From contig CAYTJQ010000005.1 of assembly GCA_964438205.1 (NCBI GenBank), forward strand, positions 1 to 64,000: 64,000 nt of DNA, read 5' to 3'. A program made the position numbers and the translations under genes. The notes below the pieces were generated by a model. That model was not told the DNA's origin. It made no database searches and saw nothing but the letters and a program-made list of their open reading frames with translations. Positions 24,861-36,632 of this stretch are shown piece by piece. The DNA comes from Pseudohaliea sp964438205. Its GTDB lineage: Bacteria > Pseudomonadota > Gammaproteobacteria > Pseudomonadales > Halieaceae. The number at the start of each line of letters is the position of its first letter. Within the stretch, counting starts at the first letter, position 1.

Positions 24861-25559
24861 CTACTCCTCGAGACGGTCCGCCGGGCACAGCCCGCGTTCC
24901 ACCGCGACCCGCAGCACCTGGCGGAATACACCGGCCACGGGGACCGACGTGCTGTCTACCTCGAGCGCGTCGTCGGCGGGTACCAGGGGGGCCACGGCGC
25001 GACGGCTGTCGCGGGCGTCCCGTTCCCGGATGTCCTCAAGAAGGCGCGGCAGACTAACACTTTCGCCCTTTTCCAGCAACTGTCGGTGACGGCGCCGGGC
25101 ACGCTCCTCGGCGCTGGCCGTGAGGAAGATCTTCAGGGGGGCATCGGGGAAGACGACGGTGCCCATGTCGCGGCCGTCCGCAACCAGCCCCGGTGCGCGG
25201 CGAAAGGCCCGCTGGCGATCCAGGAGGGCCGTGCGCACCGCCGGGTAGGCGGCCACCATGGAGGCGCCGCGCCCCCCCTCCTCCGTGCGGATCGCCCGGC
25301 TCACGTCCTCACCGCCGAGGAGCACGGCGATGGTCCCCGCCGCCGCCGGGCGGAACACCACGTCCAGGTCGGCGGCTACGGCGGCGGCACCGGCCTCGTC
25401 CTCCCAGGCGACACCGGCCTGCAGGCAGGCCTGGGCGGTGACCCGGTAGAGCGCGCCGCTGTCGAGAAGGTGCCAGCCCAGGTGCCGGGCCAGGAGGTGG
25501 CAGAGGGTGCCCTTGCCCGCGCCGCCGGGGCCGTCGACGGCGATAACCGGCGCACTCAC
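24861..25559 (-). CDS. cmk: Cytidylate kinase
   Basis: The 232-residue enzyme phosphorylates CMP and dCMP. The P-loop is GPGGAGKGT near residue 9; DSGALYR (about 34), GRDMGTVVFPDA (about 133) and the lid RRRHRQLLEKG are family signatures. It starts with GTG 25559 overlapping the aroA stop as GTGA, so the pair is translationally coupled. The aroA-cmk-rpsA order is conserved in gammaproteobacteria. A terminator follows the gene. Confidence 0.95.
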   Translation of the reverse strand: MSAPVIAVDGPGGAGKGTLCHLLARHLGWHLLDSGALYRVTAQACLQAGVAWEDEAGAAAVAADLDVVFRPAAAGTIAVLLGGEDVSRAIRTEEGGRGASMVAAYPAVRTALLDRQRAFRRAPGLVADGRDMGTVVFPDAPLKIFLTASAEERARRRHRQLLEKGESVSLPRLLEDIRERDARDSRRAVAPLVPADDALEVDSTSVPVAGVFRQVLRVAVERGLCPADRLEE

Positions 25560-26881
25560 GCGCCCTCCCCGTCCTCGCCGCCGGCGCGGGTGGAGATCTG
25601 CAGGCCGAGACCCCGGGCGAGCGCATCGAAGCCGGGGAAAGAGGTGGCTACAGGGTCGCAGTCCAGGATCGTGATCTCGTCCTCGGCCCGCAGGGCGGCG
25701 ACCGCGAAAGCCATGGCAATGCGGTGGTCGAGGTGCGTCCGGATCACGCCGCCGCCGAGGCGGCCGCCGTCGATGATGATGCCGTCCTCGAGCACCTCGT
25801 TGGCCACCCCGAGGGTGGACAGTCCCTCGGCCATGGCAGCGATGCGGTCGCTTTCCTTGACCCGCAGCTCCCCGGCGCCGCGCAGCACCGTGCGCCCCTC
25901 GGCACAGGCGGCGGCGATGAACAGGGCCGGGAACTCGTCGATCGCCAGCGGCACCTGGTCTTCCGGAATCTCGATGCCGCGCAGCGGCGCGTAGCGCACC
26001 AGCAGGTCGGCCACCGGCTCGCCGCCGATCTCGCGCTCGTCCTGCACGGTGATGTCCGCCCCCATGAGGGTGAGAATGTTGATGATGCCGGTGCGCGTGG
26101 GGTTCATGCCGACGTGGGTGAGCAGCAGTTCCGACCCCGGGGCGATGCTGGCGGCAACCAGGAAGAAGGCGGCGGAGGAGATATCCGCGGGGACATCGAT
26201 AGCGGTGGCCCGCAGGCTGCCGCCGCCGCGCAGGAGAATGACGTCGTTGTCGCGGCGCACCTCGTAGCCGAAGCCCTGGAGCATGCGCTCCGTGTGGTCC
26301 CGGGTCGGCGCGGGTTCCGTCACCGTGGTGGTGCCGTCGGCGTAGAGCCCGGCGAGAAGCACGCAGGACTTCACCTGGGCGCTGGCGACCGGGAGGTCGT
26401 AGTGGATGCCGGTGAGCGCCTGGCCGCCATGGATCGTGAGCGGCGGCGTTTCGCCGGCGGCGGCCTCGACGCGCGCGCCCATCAGCGCCAGCGGGCGCAT
26501 GATCCGGCCCATGGGCCGGCGGCAGAGCGACGCGTCGCCGGAGAGGCGGCTGTCGAAGGCCTGGCCGGCAAGGATGCCCGTGAGCAGGCGGATGCTGGTG
26601 CCCGAGTTGCCCATGTCCAGGGTGGCCCCGGCCGCCTCGAGCCCGTGCAGGCCGACGCCGTGGATCCACAGCCCGCCCTCTTCCGGCCCCTCGATGCGCA
26701 CGCCCAGGGCGCGGAACGCCGCCACCGTGGCCAGGGCGTCCTCGCCCTCGAGGAAGCCGTTGATCCGCGTCTCGCCCTCGGCCAGCGCGCCGAGCATCAC
26801 GGCCCGGTGGGAGATGGACTTGTCGCCCGGCACCCGCGCTTCACCGCTGATGACGCCGCCGGGGTGCAGCTTGAATTCCAT
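25556..26881 (-). CDS. aroA: 3-phosphoshikimate 1-carboxyvinyltransferase (EPSP synthase)
   Basis: The 441-residue enzyme joins PEP and shikimate-3-phosphate in the shikimate pathway. VPGDKSISHRAVML near residue 19, the MGNSGTSIRLL motif near 93, CRRPMGRIMRPL near 124 and LRVKESDRI near 345 are present. The second motif has NSGTS where most type I enzymes read NAGTA; Ser in place of Ala at the second position is a feature of class II-type EPSP synthases. ATG 26881 is used; the gene follows tyrA after 14 bases and overlaps cmk by GTGA. Confidence 0.95.
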   Translation of the reverse strand: MEFKLHPGGVISGEARVPGDKSISHRAVMLGALAEGETRINGFLEGEDALATVAAFRALGVRIEGPEEGGLWIHGVGLHGLEAAGATLDMGNSGTSIRLLTGILAGQAFDSRLSGDASLCRRPMGRIMRPLALMGARVEAAAGETPPLTIHGGQALTGIHYDLPVASAQVKSCVLLAGLYADGTTTVTEPAPTRDHTERMLQGFGYEVRRDNDVILLRGGGSLRATAIDVPADISSAAFFLVAASIAPGSELLLTHVGMNPTRTGIINILTLMGADITVQDEREIGGEPVADLLVRYAPLRGIEIPEDQVPLAIDEFPALFIAAACAEGRTVLRGAGELRVKESDRIAAMAEGLSTLGVANEVLEDGIIIDGGRLGGGVIRTHLDHRIAMAFAVAALRAEDEITILDCDPVATSFPGFDALARGLGLQISTRAGGEDGEGA

Positions 26882-26895
26882 GGCTGTGACCTGCT

Positions 26896-27786
26896 TCAGT
26901 TCTGTTGCCGGCGCGACTCGCGCTCGGCGAAGGCATCGCGGGCGGCCTTGGCCGCGGTGAAGGTCGCCTCGAGGCGCGCGCCGTCGCCGCAGGCGATGGC
27001 TTCGCGCAGCGCCGCCAGGCGCACGCTGAACTCGTCCACAGCTTCCAGCAGGGCGTCGCGATTGGCAAGGGCGACATCGCGCCACATGACCGGGTCGCTG
27101 GAGGCGATGCGGGTGAAGTCGCGGAAGCCGCCGGCGGCGAAGCGGAACAGTTCCTCCCGCCGCGGCGAGGCAGCGAGGTCGTCGACGAGGCAGTAGGCGA
27201 GCACGTGCGGCAGGTGACTGGTGGCGGCGAGCACGGCATCGTGCTCCGCCACTTCCATGCAGACGACCTCCGCGCCGGCGCTCTCCCAGAGGCGCCGGAC
27301 CAGCGCCAGCGCGCCCTCGTCCTGGTCCGGCAGGGGCGTCAGGATGACCCGGTGATGCCGGAAGAGCTCACCGTTGGCCGCCGCCACGCCGCTGCGCTCG
27401 GAACCGGCGATGGGATGGCCGGGAACGAAGCGCGGCGCCGGCCCGCCGCGGGCCGCGGCGGCGGCGAGGTTGCCCTTGACGCTGGCCACGTCGGTGAGCA
27501 CCGGCCCCGTGTGCCCGTGTTCCGTGCGTGCCAGGAGGTCCTCCAGCAGGGCCGCGGCCGCGACGTTGGGCACGGCGATCACGGCGATGTCGGCAGCGAG
27601 GGCCTCGGCGAGGTCGTCGCAGGCGCCGTCGATGACACCGGCGGCGAGGCCGTCGGCCAGCGCCCCCGGATCGCGGTCATAGGCGAGGACGCGGCCGGCG
27701 AAGCCCGACGCCTTCAGCGCCAGGGCCAGGGAGCCGCCGATCATGCCGAGGCCGAGGATGGCCACGCTGCAGGGCTGCGCTGCCAC
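26896..27786 (-). CDS. tyrA: Prephenate (or arogenate) dehydrogenase
   Basis: The 296-residue enzyme oxidatively decarboxylates prephenate toward tyrosine. The N-terminal NAD site is ILGLGMIGGSLALALK (residues about 10-25), GHPIAGSERSG near 128 binds substrate, and ATSHLPHVLAYCLVD near 190 holds the catalytic-region His. The start is GTG 27786, 8 bases after pheA. In Pseudomonas this gene is fused to aroA; here they are separate. No aminotransferase gene lies between pheA and tyrA. Cofactor preference (NAD or NADP) and prephenate versus arogenate cannot be fixed from sequence alone. Confidence 0.93.
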   Translation of the reverse strand: MAAQPCSVAILGLGMIGGSLALALKASGFAGRVLAYDRDPGALADGLAAGVIDGACDDLAEALAADIAVIAVPNVAAAALLEDLLARTEHGHTGPVLTDVASVKGNLAAAAARGGPAPRFVPGHPIAGSERSGVAAANGELFRHHRVILTPLPDQDEGALALVRRLWESAGAEVVCMEVAEHDAVLAATSHLPHVLAYCLVDDLAASPRREELFRFAAGGFRDFTRIASSDPVMWRDVALANRDALLEAVDEFSVRLAALREAIACGDGARLEATFTAAKAARDAFAERESRRQQN

Positions 27787-27794
27787 GGGGTCGC

Positions 27795-28913
27795 TCAGAG
27801 CACGGCCCGGGGGTAGGAACCCAGGGGTTTCAGGAGAATGGACTGTTCCTCGAGCTCGCGCAGGATCGCGGCGATGTTCTCGTCCTGCAGGTGGCCCTCG
27901 AACTCGATGAAGAAGACGTAGGCCCACTTCTCGGTCCGCGACGGCCGGGTGTCGATGCGGGTGAGGCTGACGCCGCCGCGGCGGAACGGATCGAGGAGCG
28001 CGAACAGGGCCCCCGGCTTGTTGCGGCTGGAGACGATGATGGAGGTCTTGTCGCGGCCGCTCGGCGGCACTTCCTGGCGGCCGATGACGAGAAAGCGCGT
28101 GGTGTTGTCGCGCCGGTCCTCGATGTGCTCCGCCAGCCGCTCGAGCTGGTACTGCTCCGCCGCCATGTCGCCGGCCACCGCGGCCACGCCGGGCTCCGCC
28201 GCGGCCAGGCGCGCGGCCTCGCCGTTGCTGGAGACCGCCTCCCGCTCCACCTGCGGCCAGTGGGTGTCCAGCCAGTTGCGGCACTGGGCGAGGGCCTGCT
28301 GGTGCGCGCAGATGCGGGTGATGGCTGCCGGGTCCGTGCCCGGGGCGGCGAGCAGGTGGTGGGTGATGCGCAGTTCCACCTCGCCGGCGATGCACAGGGG
28401 CGAATCGAGGAAGCTGTCCAGCGTGTGGCTGACCATGCCCTCGGTGGAGTTCTCCACGGGCACCACACCGTAGTTGCAGGCACCGGATTCGACCTGGTTG
28501 AAGACGCCGTCAATAGTCGCCTGGGACACGCAGACCGCGCCGTGGCCGAAATGCTTGAGCGCCGCGGCCTGGGTGAAGGTGCCCTCGGGGCCGAGGTAGG
28601 CCACCTGCAGCGGCTGCTCCAGGGCGAGGCAGGCGGACATGAGCTCGCGGAAGATGTAGGCGACGTTCTCCGCCGGCAGCGGCCCGGCGTTGCGCTCGAC
28701 GATACGGGCAAGCACCTGGGCTTCCCGCTCCGGCCGGTAGAAGACGACCTCGCCGGTCTCTTCCCCGCGCTCCCGCGCCAACCGCTGCTCGGCGAGCTTG
28801 ATCTCCGCCACCTGCTGCGCGCAGCGCGCACGGCGGTTGATGAGGTCCTGGATCTCGCGGTCGATGCCGTCGATCTCCTCGCGAACCGCCTTGAGGTCCT
28901 GCTCGTGAGCCAT
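27795..28913 (-). CDS. pheA: Bifunctional chorismate mutase/prephenate dehydratase (P-protein)
   Basis: The 372-residue protein has three parts: an AroQ chorismate mutase helix bundle (residues about 1-90, REEIDGIDREIQDLINRRA), the prephenate dehydratase domain (about 95-275, YLGPEGTFTQAA and the catalytic VENSTEGMV and NTTRF motifs) and a C-terminal ACT domain (about 290-370, KPGALFALLDPF) for feedback by phenylalanine. It takes chorismate to phenylpyruvate. It lies between serC (11 bases upstream) and tyrA (8 bases downstream) in one operon. Confidence 0.97.
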   Translation of the reverse strand: MAHEQDLKAVREEIDGIDREIQDLINRRARCAQQVAEIKLAEQRLARERGEETGEVVFYRPEREAQVLARIVERNAGPLPAENVAYIFRELMSACLALEQPLQVAYLGPEGTFTQAAALKHFGHGAVCVSQATIDGVFNQVESGACNYGVVPVENSTEGMVSHTLDSFLDSPLCIAGEVELRITHHLLAAPGTDPAAITRICAHQQALAQCRNWLDTHWPQVEREAVSSNGEAARLAAAEPGVAAVAGDMAAEQYQLERLAEHIEDRRDNTTRFLVIGRQEVPPSGRDKTSIIVSSRNKPGALFALLDPFRRGGVSLTRIDTRPSRTEKWAYVFFIEFEGHLQDENIAAILRELEEQSILLKPLGSYPRAVL

Positions 28914-28924
28914 GGTCGAAAGCC

Positions 28925-30004
28925 TCAGCCGCAGCGGCGCTCGAAGTCGGCCATGAAGGCCACGAGGTCGTCCACGGCGGCCTGGGGCACCGCGTTGTAC
29001 AGGCTGGCACGCATGCCGCCGACCGAGCGATGGCCCTTGAGGTTGAGGAGCCGGGCGGCTTCCGCCTCCTCGAGGAAGCGCTTGTCGAGGCCGGCGTCCG
29101 CGAGCACGAAGGGAACGTTCATCCAGGAGCGGTAGGCCGGGTCCACGGGGTTCGCGTAGAAGCCGCTGCCGTCGATGGCGGCGTACAGCGTCTCCGCCTT
29201 GCGCCGGTTGCGCTCGGCCATGGCGGGAAGGCCGCCGAGCCCCTCCAGCCACTCGAACACCAGCGCGGCGAGGTAGAGGGCGAAGGTCGGCGGCGTGTTG
29301 TACATGGAATCCGCGTTCGCCGCGGTCTCCCAGTTGAGCATGGCCGGGCACTCGGGGCGCGCGCGGCCGAGGAGGTCCCGGCGCACGATGACCAGGGTGA
29401 GCCCCGCCGGGCCGATATTCTTCTGCGCACCGGCGTAAATGACGCCGTAGCGGCTCACGTCGACGGGGCGCGACAGCAGCGTCGAGGACAGGTCCGCGAC
29501 CAGCGGCGCCGGCGCCTCGGGCGCCTCCGTGAACTCGACGCCGCCGATGGTCTCGTTCGGCGTGAGGTGGAGATAGGCCGCGTCGTCGCGCAGCTGCCAG
29601 CTGTCCCGCGGCGGCACCGTGCGGTAGTGGCCCTCGGCATCACTGGCGGCGACGCCGACATCGGCGAAGCGGCGGCCCTCGGCGATGGCCTTCTTCGACC
29701 ACTGTCCCGTGTCGAGATAGTCGGCGGGCGCGCCGGCTGCGGCGAGATTCAGCGGCACCGCGGCGAACTGCATGCTGGCCCCGCCCTGCAGGAAGAGTAC
29801 CGCGTAGTCGTCATCGAGGCCGAGGAGCCGGCGCAGGCGGGCCTCCGCGGCCTCGACCACACCCACCACCTCGGGCGAGCGGTGGCTCATCTCCATGAAG
29901 GAGAGGCCCTTGCCGTGCCAGTCGAGCATTTCCTCGGCAGCGCGCGCGAGCACCGCCTCCGGGAGCGCGGCGGGGCCGGCGCAGAAGTTCCAGGCGCGGG
30001 TCAT
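28925..30004 (-). CDS. serC: Phosphoserine aminotransferase
   Basis: The 359-residue class V aminotransferase makes phosphoserine, and also 4-phosphohydroxythreonine for vitamin B6 synthesis (PdxJ is elsewhere in this window). The PLP lysine is in YAGAQKNIGPAG near residue 194; FCAGPAALP at the start and MFNTPPTF-like NTPPTFALYLA near 236 are family marks. GHRSVGGMRASLYNA near 330 binds the substrate phosphate. It starts 21 bases after the gyrA stop and leads into pheA, as in Pseudomonas. Confidence 0.96.
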   Translation of the reverse strand: MTRAWNFCAGPAALPEAVLARAAEEMLDWHGKGLSFMEMSHRSPEVVGVVEAAEARLRRLLGLDDDYAVLFLQGGASMQFAAVPLNLAAAGAPADYLDTGQWSKKAIAEGRRFADVGVAASDAEGHYRTVPPRDSWQLRDDAAYLHLTPNETIGGVEFTEAPEAPAPLVADLSSTLLSRPVDVSRYGVIYAGAQKNIGPAGLTLVIVRRDLLGRARPECPAMLNWETAANADSMYNTPPTFALYLAALVFEWLEGLGGLPAMAERNRRKAETLYAAIDGSGFYANPVDPAYRSWMNVPFVLADAGLDKRFLEEAEAARLLNLKGHRSVGGMRASLYNAVPQAAVDDLVAFMADFERRCG

Positions 30005-30025
30005 CGGCGGCGGCTCCCCTGGCGG

Positions 30026-32767
<2,742 letters not shown>

Positions 32768-32884
32768 CTGGCATTCCCTGTGCGACTCGGGGCGGTGCAC
32801 GGCCAGCAGCGCGCACGGGGCCGCCACAGCAACCCTGGCATGCGCTGCGCAGAACCGCCGGCAGCCCCGTCATGGAAGCCTGCC

Positions 32885-32890
32885 AGTGTA
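32885..32890 (-). promoter_or_regulatory. Possible -10 element for gyrA
   Basis: The minus strand reads TACACT about 118 bases before the gyrA start. The -35 position is poor (ATGGCG at 18 bases), so this is a weak call. Confidence 0.25.
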
Positions 32891-32983
32891 CCGCCTGCGG
32901 GCCGTTTTCGCCATGTTTTTAACGACTTAGAACCGGGCGAGGGACAGCCGCCCGGGGGCGCCCGGCGACGGACATTTGCGGTT

Positions 32984-32989
32984 ATACTG
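32984..32989 (+). promoter_or_regulatory. Possible -10 element for the mtaD-ubiG-mupP-yciK operon
   Basis: TATACT lies 70 bases before the mtaD start in an otherwise GC-rich stretch. No consensus -35 is visible. Its position on the plus strand between divergent gyrA and mtaD fits the operon promoter. Confidence 0.4.
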
Positions 32990-33059
32990 CCCGCCCCAAC
33001 GCGACCCGCCGGCAGCGGCGGCTGGCAACGCCAACCCTGGCCACGAGGGAGCACCCCCA

Positions 33060-34427
33060 ATGGAAACAGGCGCGACAGCGGCAGACCTCCTGATCCACCC
33101 GCGCTGGATCGTGCCGGTGGTGCCCGAGGGCGCCGTCCTCGAGGACCACAGCCTGGCGGTGACGGAGGGTGCGATCAGCGCCCTCCTGCCCCGCGGCGAA
33201 GCGGCCGGAATCAGCGCCGGTGAGGAACTGGAGCTGCCATCGCATGCGCTGCTGCCGGGGCTGGTCAATGCCCACGGCCACGCCGCCATGGCACTCCTGC
33301 GCGGCTATGCCGACGACCTGCCCCTCATGCCCTGGCTCCAGGAGCACATCTGGCCCGCCGAGGGCGCCTGGGTCGGCGAGGACTTCGTCCGCGACGGCGT
33401 GCGCCTCGCGGCCCTCGAGATGATCGGCAGCGGCACCACCACCTGCTCGGACATGTATTTTTTTCCCGAGGTCGCCGCCCGGGAATACCTCGCCGCAGGC
33501 CTGCGCGCCCAGCTCGCCTTCCCGGTCTTCGACTTTCCGACGGCCTGGGGCAGCGGGCCCGACGACTACCTGGCCCGGGGGCTCGCGCTGCGCGATGAAC
33601 TGCGCCACGAGGAGCGCATCAGCGTCGTCTTCGGCCCGCACGCGCCCTACACCGTGGGCGAGGAGACGCTCGCCCGCATCGCCACCCTCGCCGCGGAACT
33701 CGACCTGCCCGTGCACATCCACCTGCACGAGACCGCCGCCGAGGTGCTGCAGGCGGTGGAGGTAAAGGGCGAGCGTCCCCTGGATACGCTGCACCGCCTG
33801 GGCCTCCTCGGCCCGCGCACGCAGTGCGTGCACATGACCGACGCCGGGCGGCAGGATATCGAGCTGCTCGCCGCCACCGGCGCCCACGTGGTGCACTGCC
33901 CGCAGTCGAACATGAAGCTCGCCTCCGGCACCTGCCCCGTGCCCCGGCTCCTCGCGGCCGGTGTCAACGTCGCCCTGGGCACGGACGGCGCCGCCAGCAA
34001 CAACGACTTGAACCTCTTCAACGAGATGCACAGCGCCGCCCTGCTCGCCAAGCTCGGCAGCGGCGACGCCTCGGCCCTGCCGGCGGCGCAGGCGCTGACC
34101 CTGGCCACGCTCGGCGGGGCTCGCGCCCTCGGTCTCGAGCAGCGCATCGGCAGCCTGGAGGTCGGCAAGCAGGCCGACCTGGTCGCCGTGGACCTCGGCG
34201 GCCCGGCCCAGCAGCCGGTCTACAACCCGCTGTCGACCCTGGTCTACGCCTGCACCGGCGCCGAGGTCAGCCACAGCTGGGTCGCCGGCCGCGCGCTGCT
34301 CGCCGAGCGCAAGCCGCTCACCCTCGACCCGCGGGCGGTGCTGGCGAAGGCCGCGGACTGGCGTTCGAGGATACAGGCGGGGCCGCCCCGGGCAGGGACA
34401 GGCAACGCAGCCAAGGAGACACCATGA
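33060..34427 (+). CDS. mtaD: 5-methylthioadenosine/S-adenosylhomocysteine deaminase
   Basis: The 455-residue amidohydrolase removes the amino group of methylthioadenosine (or S-adenosylhomocysteine), feeding salvage of methionine. The metal site is seen in NAHGHAAM (about residue 67), HIHLHE (about 217) and the catalytic Asp in TDGAASNNDLNLF (about 307). GAGGGAG precedes ATG 33060. In Pseudomonas mtaD is followed by mtnA beside gyrA; here mtnA is absent and mtaD instead heads an operon with ubiG. Its stop overlaps ubiG by ATGA. Confidence 0.93.
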   Translation: METGATAADLLIHPRWIVPVVPEGAVLEDHSLAVTEGAISALLPRGEAAGISAGEELELPSHALLPGLVNAHGHAAMALLRGYADDLPLMPWLQEHIWPAEGAWVGEDFVRDGVRLAALEMIGSGTTTCSDMYFFPEVAAREYLAAGLRAQLAFPVFDFPTAWGSGPDDYLARGLALRDELRHEERISVVFGPHAPYTVGEETLARIATLAAELDLPVHIHLHETAAEVLQAVEVKGERPLDTLHRLGLLGPRTQCVHMTDAGRQDIELLAATGAHVVHCPQSNMKLASGTCPVPRLLAAGVNVALGTDGAASNNDLNLFNEMHSAALLAKLGSGDASALPAAQALTLATLGGARALGLEQRIGSLEVGKQADLVAVDLGGPAQQPVYNPLSTLVYACTGAEVSHSWVAGRALLAERKPLTLDPRAVLAKAADWRSRIQAGPPRAGTGNAAKETP

Positions 34428-35134
34428 CCGCACGCAGTAACGTCGACCGCCAGGAGATCGCCAAGTTCGAGGCCCTCGCCGCCCGCTGGTGGGACCTGGA
34501 CGGCGACTTCCGACCCCTGCACGAGATCAACCCGCTCCGGGCCAACTTCATCGACGGCCTGTCGCCGGTCGCCGACCGCGACCTGGTCGACGTGGGCTGC
34601 GGCGGCGGCATCCTGGCCGAGGCCATGGCGCAGCGCGGCGCGCGGGTCACCGGCATCGACATGGGCGAGGCGCCGCTGTCGGTGGCGCGGCTGCACCAGC
34701 TGGAGTCCGGCCTCGACATCGACTACCGCCAGGCCACGGCGGAGGAGCTGGCGGAAGAGCGGCCCGGCACCTACGACGTCGTCTGCTGCCTCGAGATGCT
34801 CGAGCACGTGCCGGATCCCGGCGCGGTGGTCGCCGCCTGCGCCGCCCTCGCCCGCCCGGGGGCATCGCTCTACTTCTCCACCATCAACCGCAACCCGAAG
34901 GCGTTCCTGTTCGCCATCGTCGGCGCCGAGCACATCCTCCGGCTGCTGCCGGCGGGGACCCACGAGTACGACAAGTTCATCAAGCCCTCGGAACTCGCCG
35001 GCTGGGTGCGCGATGCCGGCCTCGTGCTGCGCGAGATGACCGGGCTGACCTACAACCCGCTGACCAAGCGCTACCGCCTCAATGCCAAGGACGTGTCCGT
35101 GAACTACCTGCTGCGCGCCGAAAAGCCGGCGTGA
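34424..35134 (+). CDS. ubiG: Ubiquinone biosynthesis O-methyltransferase
   Basis: The 236-residue SAM-dependent enzyme makes both O-methylations of ubiquinone. The SAM motif is VDVGCGGGILAEAMA near residue 50, the next acidic strand is TGIDMG, and EMLEHVPDP near 123 completes the site. FEALAARWWDLDGDFRPLHE and KRYRLNAKDVSVNYL at the ends are UbiG marks. AAGGAGAC precedes ATG 34424, which overlaps the mtaD stop; the end overlaps the next gene by GTGA. A mtaD-ubiG overlap is shared with Pseudomonas. Confidence 0.96.
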   Translation: MTARSNVDRQEIAKFEALAARWWDLDGDFRPLHEINPLRANFIDGLSPVADRDLVDVGCGGGILAEAMAQRGARVTGIDMGEAPLSVARLHQLESGLDIDYRQATAEELAEERPGTYDVVCCLEMLEHVPDPGAVVAACAALARPGASLYFSTINRNPKAFLFAIVGAEHILRLLPAGTHEYDKFIKPSELAGWVRDAGLVLREMTGLTYNPLTKRYRLNAKDVSVNYLLRAEKPA

Positions 35135-35862
35135 GCCACCCGGGCCCGCGCCTCGCCGCGGTCTTCTTCGACCTCGACGGCACCCTGGCCGACACCGCCG
35201 GCGATTTCATCCCGGTGGTGCAGACCCTGCGCGCCGAGGCCGGCCGGGCGCCCCTGCCGCCCGAGCGGATCCGCGCCAGCGTCTCCAACGGCGCCCGCGG
35301 CCTGGTCACCCTCGCCCTCGGCCTCGCCGAGGGCGAGGACGATTTCGAGCACTGGCGCCAGCGGCTGCTGACGCTCTACGGCGGCATCCTCGGCACCCAC
35401 GCCACCCTCTTCCCGGGCCTGCGCGAGCTCATCGCGCGCCTCGGCGAGGCCGGCATCGCCTGGGGCGTCGCCACGAATAAGCCGCGGCTGTACACGCTGC
35501 CGCTGCTCGAGCGCCTGGCCATCGAGCCGCCGCCGGCGAGCGTGGTCTGCCCCGAAGATGTCAGCGAGCGCAAGCCGCACCCGGAAAGCCTGGAGCGGAA
35601 CTGCCGGGAGGCGGGCTGCACGCCCGAGCGCGCCGTGTACGTGGGCGACCACGTCCGGGATATCGAGGCCGGGCGCCGCGCGGGCCTCTACACCGTCGCC
35701 GCCGCCTACGGCTATATCGAGCCCGGCGACGACGCGGCCCGCTGGGGCGCCGACGCGCTGGTCGCGGACAGCGAGGCCCTGGCCGCGGTACTGCTGCCGC
35801 ACGTCGACAGGGCGGCGGCGGGCACGGGGGTCGTCGACGGGAACCAGGAGGCCAAACCATGA
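35131..35862 (+). CDS. mupP: HAD phosphatase, probable N-acetylmuramate 6-phosphate phosphatase MupP
   Basis: The 243-residue HAD enzyme has the nucleophile motif FFDLDGTLADT (Asp14, Asp16), a Thr in VATNKP, Lys in KPHPE and the acidic motif YVGDHVRDIEAG. It would commonly be labelled phosphoglycolate phosphatase (Gph). The exact order mtaD-ubiG-this gene-yciK is that of Pseudomonas, where this gene is MupP, which dephosphorylates MurNAc-6-phosphate in the AnmK-MupP-AmgK-MurU cell-wall recycling route. I therefore prefer MupP, but Gph cannot be excluded from sequence alone. It starts with GTG overlapping the ubiG stop. Confidence 0.75.
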   Translation: MSHPGPRLAAVFFDLDGTLADTAGDFIPVVQTLRAEAGRAPLPPERIRASVSNGARGLVTLALGLAEGEDDFEHWRQRLLTLYGGILGTHATLFPGLRELIARLGEAGIAWGVATNKPRLYTLPLLERLAIEPPPASVVCPEDVSERKPHPESLERNCREAGCTPERAVYVGDHVRDIEAGRRAGLYTVAAAYGYIEPGDDAARWGADALVADSEALAAVLLPHVDRAAAGTGVVDGNQEAKP

Positions 35863-36617
35863 GTACTGCAACGATCCCGCCCGGCTACAGCGCGCCGCCC
35901 GACCTCCTCGCCGGGCGCACGATCCTCGTGACCGGCGCCGGGGACGGCATCGGCCGCGCGGCCGCCCTTGCCTACGCGGCACACGGGGCCACGGTGATTC
36001 TCCTCGGGCGCACGGTGGAGAAACTCGAGGCCGTGTACGACGCCATCGAGGCGGCCGGCGGTGCCCAGCCGGCGATCTTTTCCATGGATCTCGCCAGCGC
36101 CGCCGAGAGCGACTACGCCGGCCTCGCCGGCGCCGTCGGCGAGACCTTCGGCCGCCTCGACGGCCTGCTCCACAATGCCGGCATCCTCGGCGAGCGCCGG
36201 CCCATCGAGAACACGACCTGGAAAGCCTGGAAGCAGGTGATGCAGGTGAACGTGAACGCGGCCTTCCTGCTCACCCGGGCCATGCTGCCGCTACTGCAGG
36301 CGGCGCCGCGGGCAAGCCTCGTGTTCACGGCATCGGGCGTGGGCCGGAAGGGCCGCGCCTACTGGGGCGCCTACGCGGTGTCGAAGTTCGCGACGGAGGG
36401 GCTCATGCAGGTACTCGCCGACGAGCTGGAAAACACCAGCGACGTGCGCGTGAACAGCCTCAATCCCGGCGCGACGAACACCGCCATGCGCCGGGCCGCC
36501 TACCCGGGCGAGGAACCCGCGAAGAACCCGTCGCCGGCGGCGATCATGCCGGCCTACCTGTATCTGATGGGCGATGACAGCCTGGGCGTGCACGGCCAGG
36601 CCCTGGATGCGCAGTAG
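35859..36617 (+). CDS. yciK: YciK family short-chain oxidoreductase
   Basis: The 252-residue SDR has the cofactor motif VTGAGDGIGRA near residue 24, HNAG near 109, the catalytic Ser in FTASGVGRKG and YxxxK in AYAVSKFATEG. The N terminus PPGYSAPPDLLAGRTILVTG is typical of YciK. Substrate is not known. ATG 35859 overlaps the mupP stop. It ends 15 bases before the convergent rluB. Confidence 0.92.
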   Translation: MSTATIPPGYSAPPDLLAGRTILVTGAGDGIGRAAALAYAAHGATVILLGRTVEKLEAVYDAIEAAGGAQPAIFSMDLASAAESDYAGLAGAVGETFGRLDGLLHNAGILGERRPIENTTWKAWKQVMQVNVNAAFLLTRAMLPLLQAAPRASLVFTASGVGRKGRAYWGAYAVSKFATEGLMQVLADELENTSDVRVNSLNPGATNTAMRRAAYPGEEPAKNPSPAAIMPAYLYLMGDDSLGVHGQALDAQ

Positions 36618-36632
36618 GCTGCCGGACCGCGG

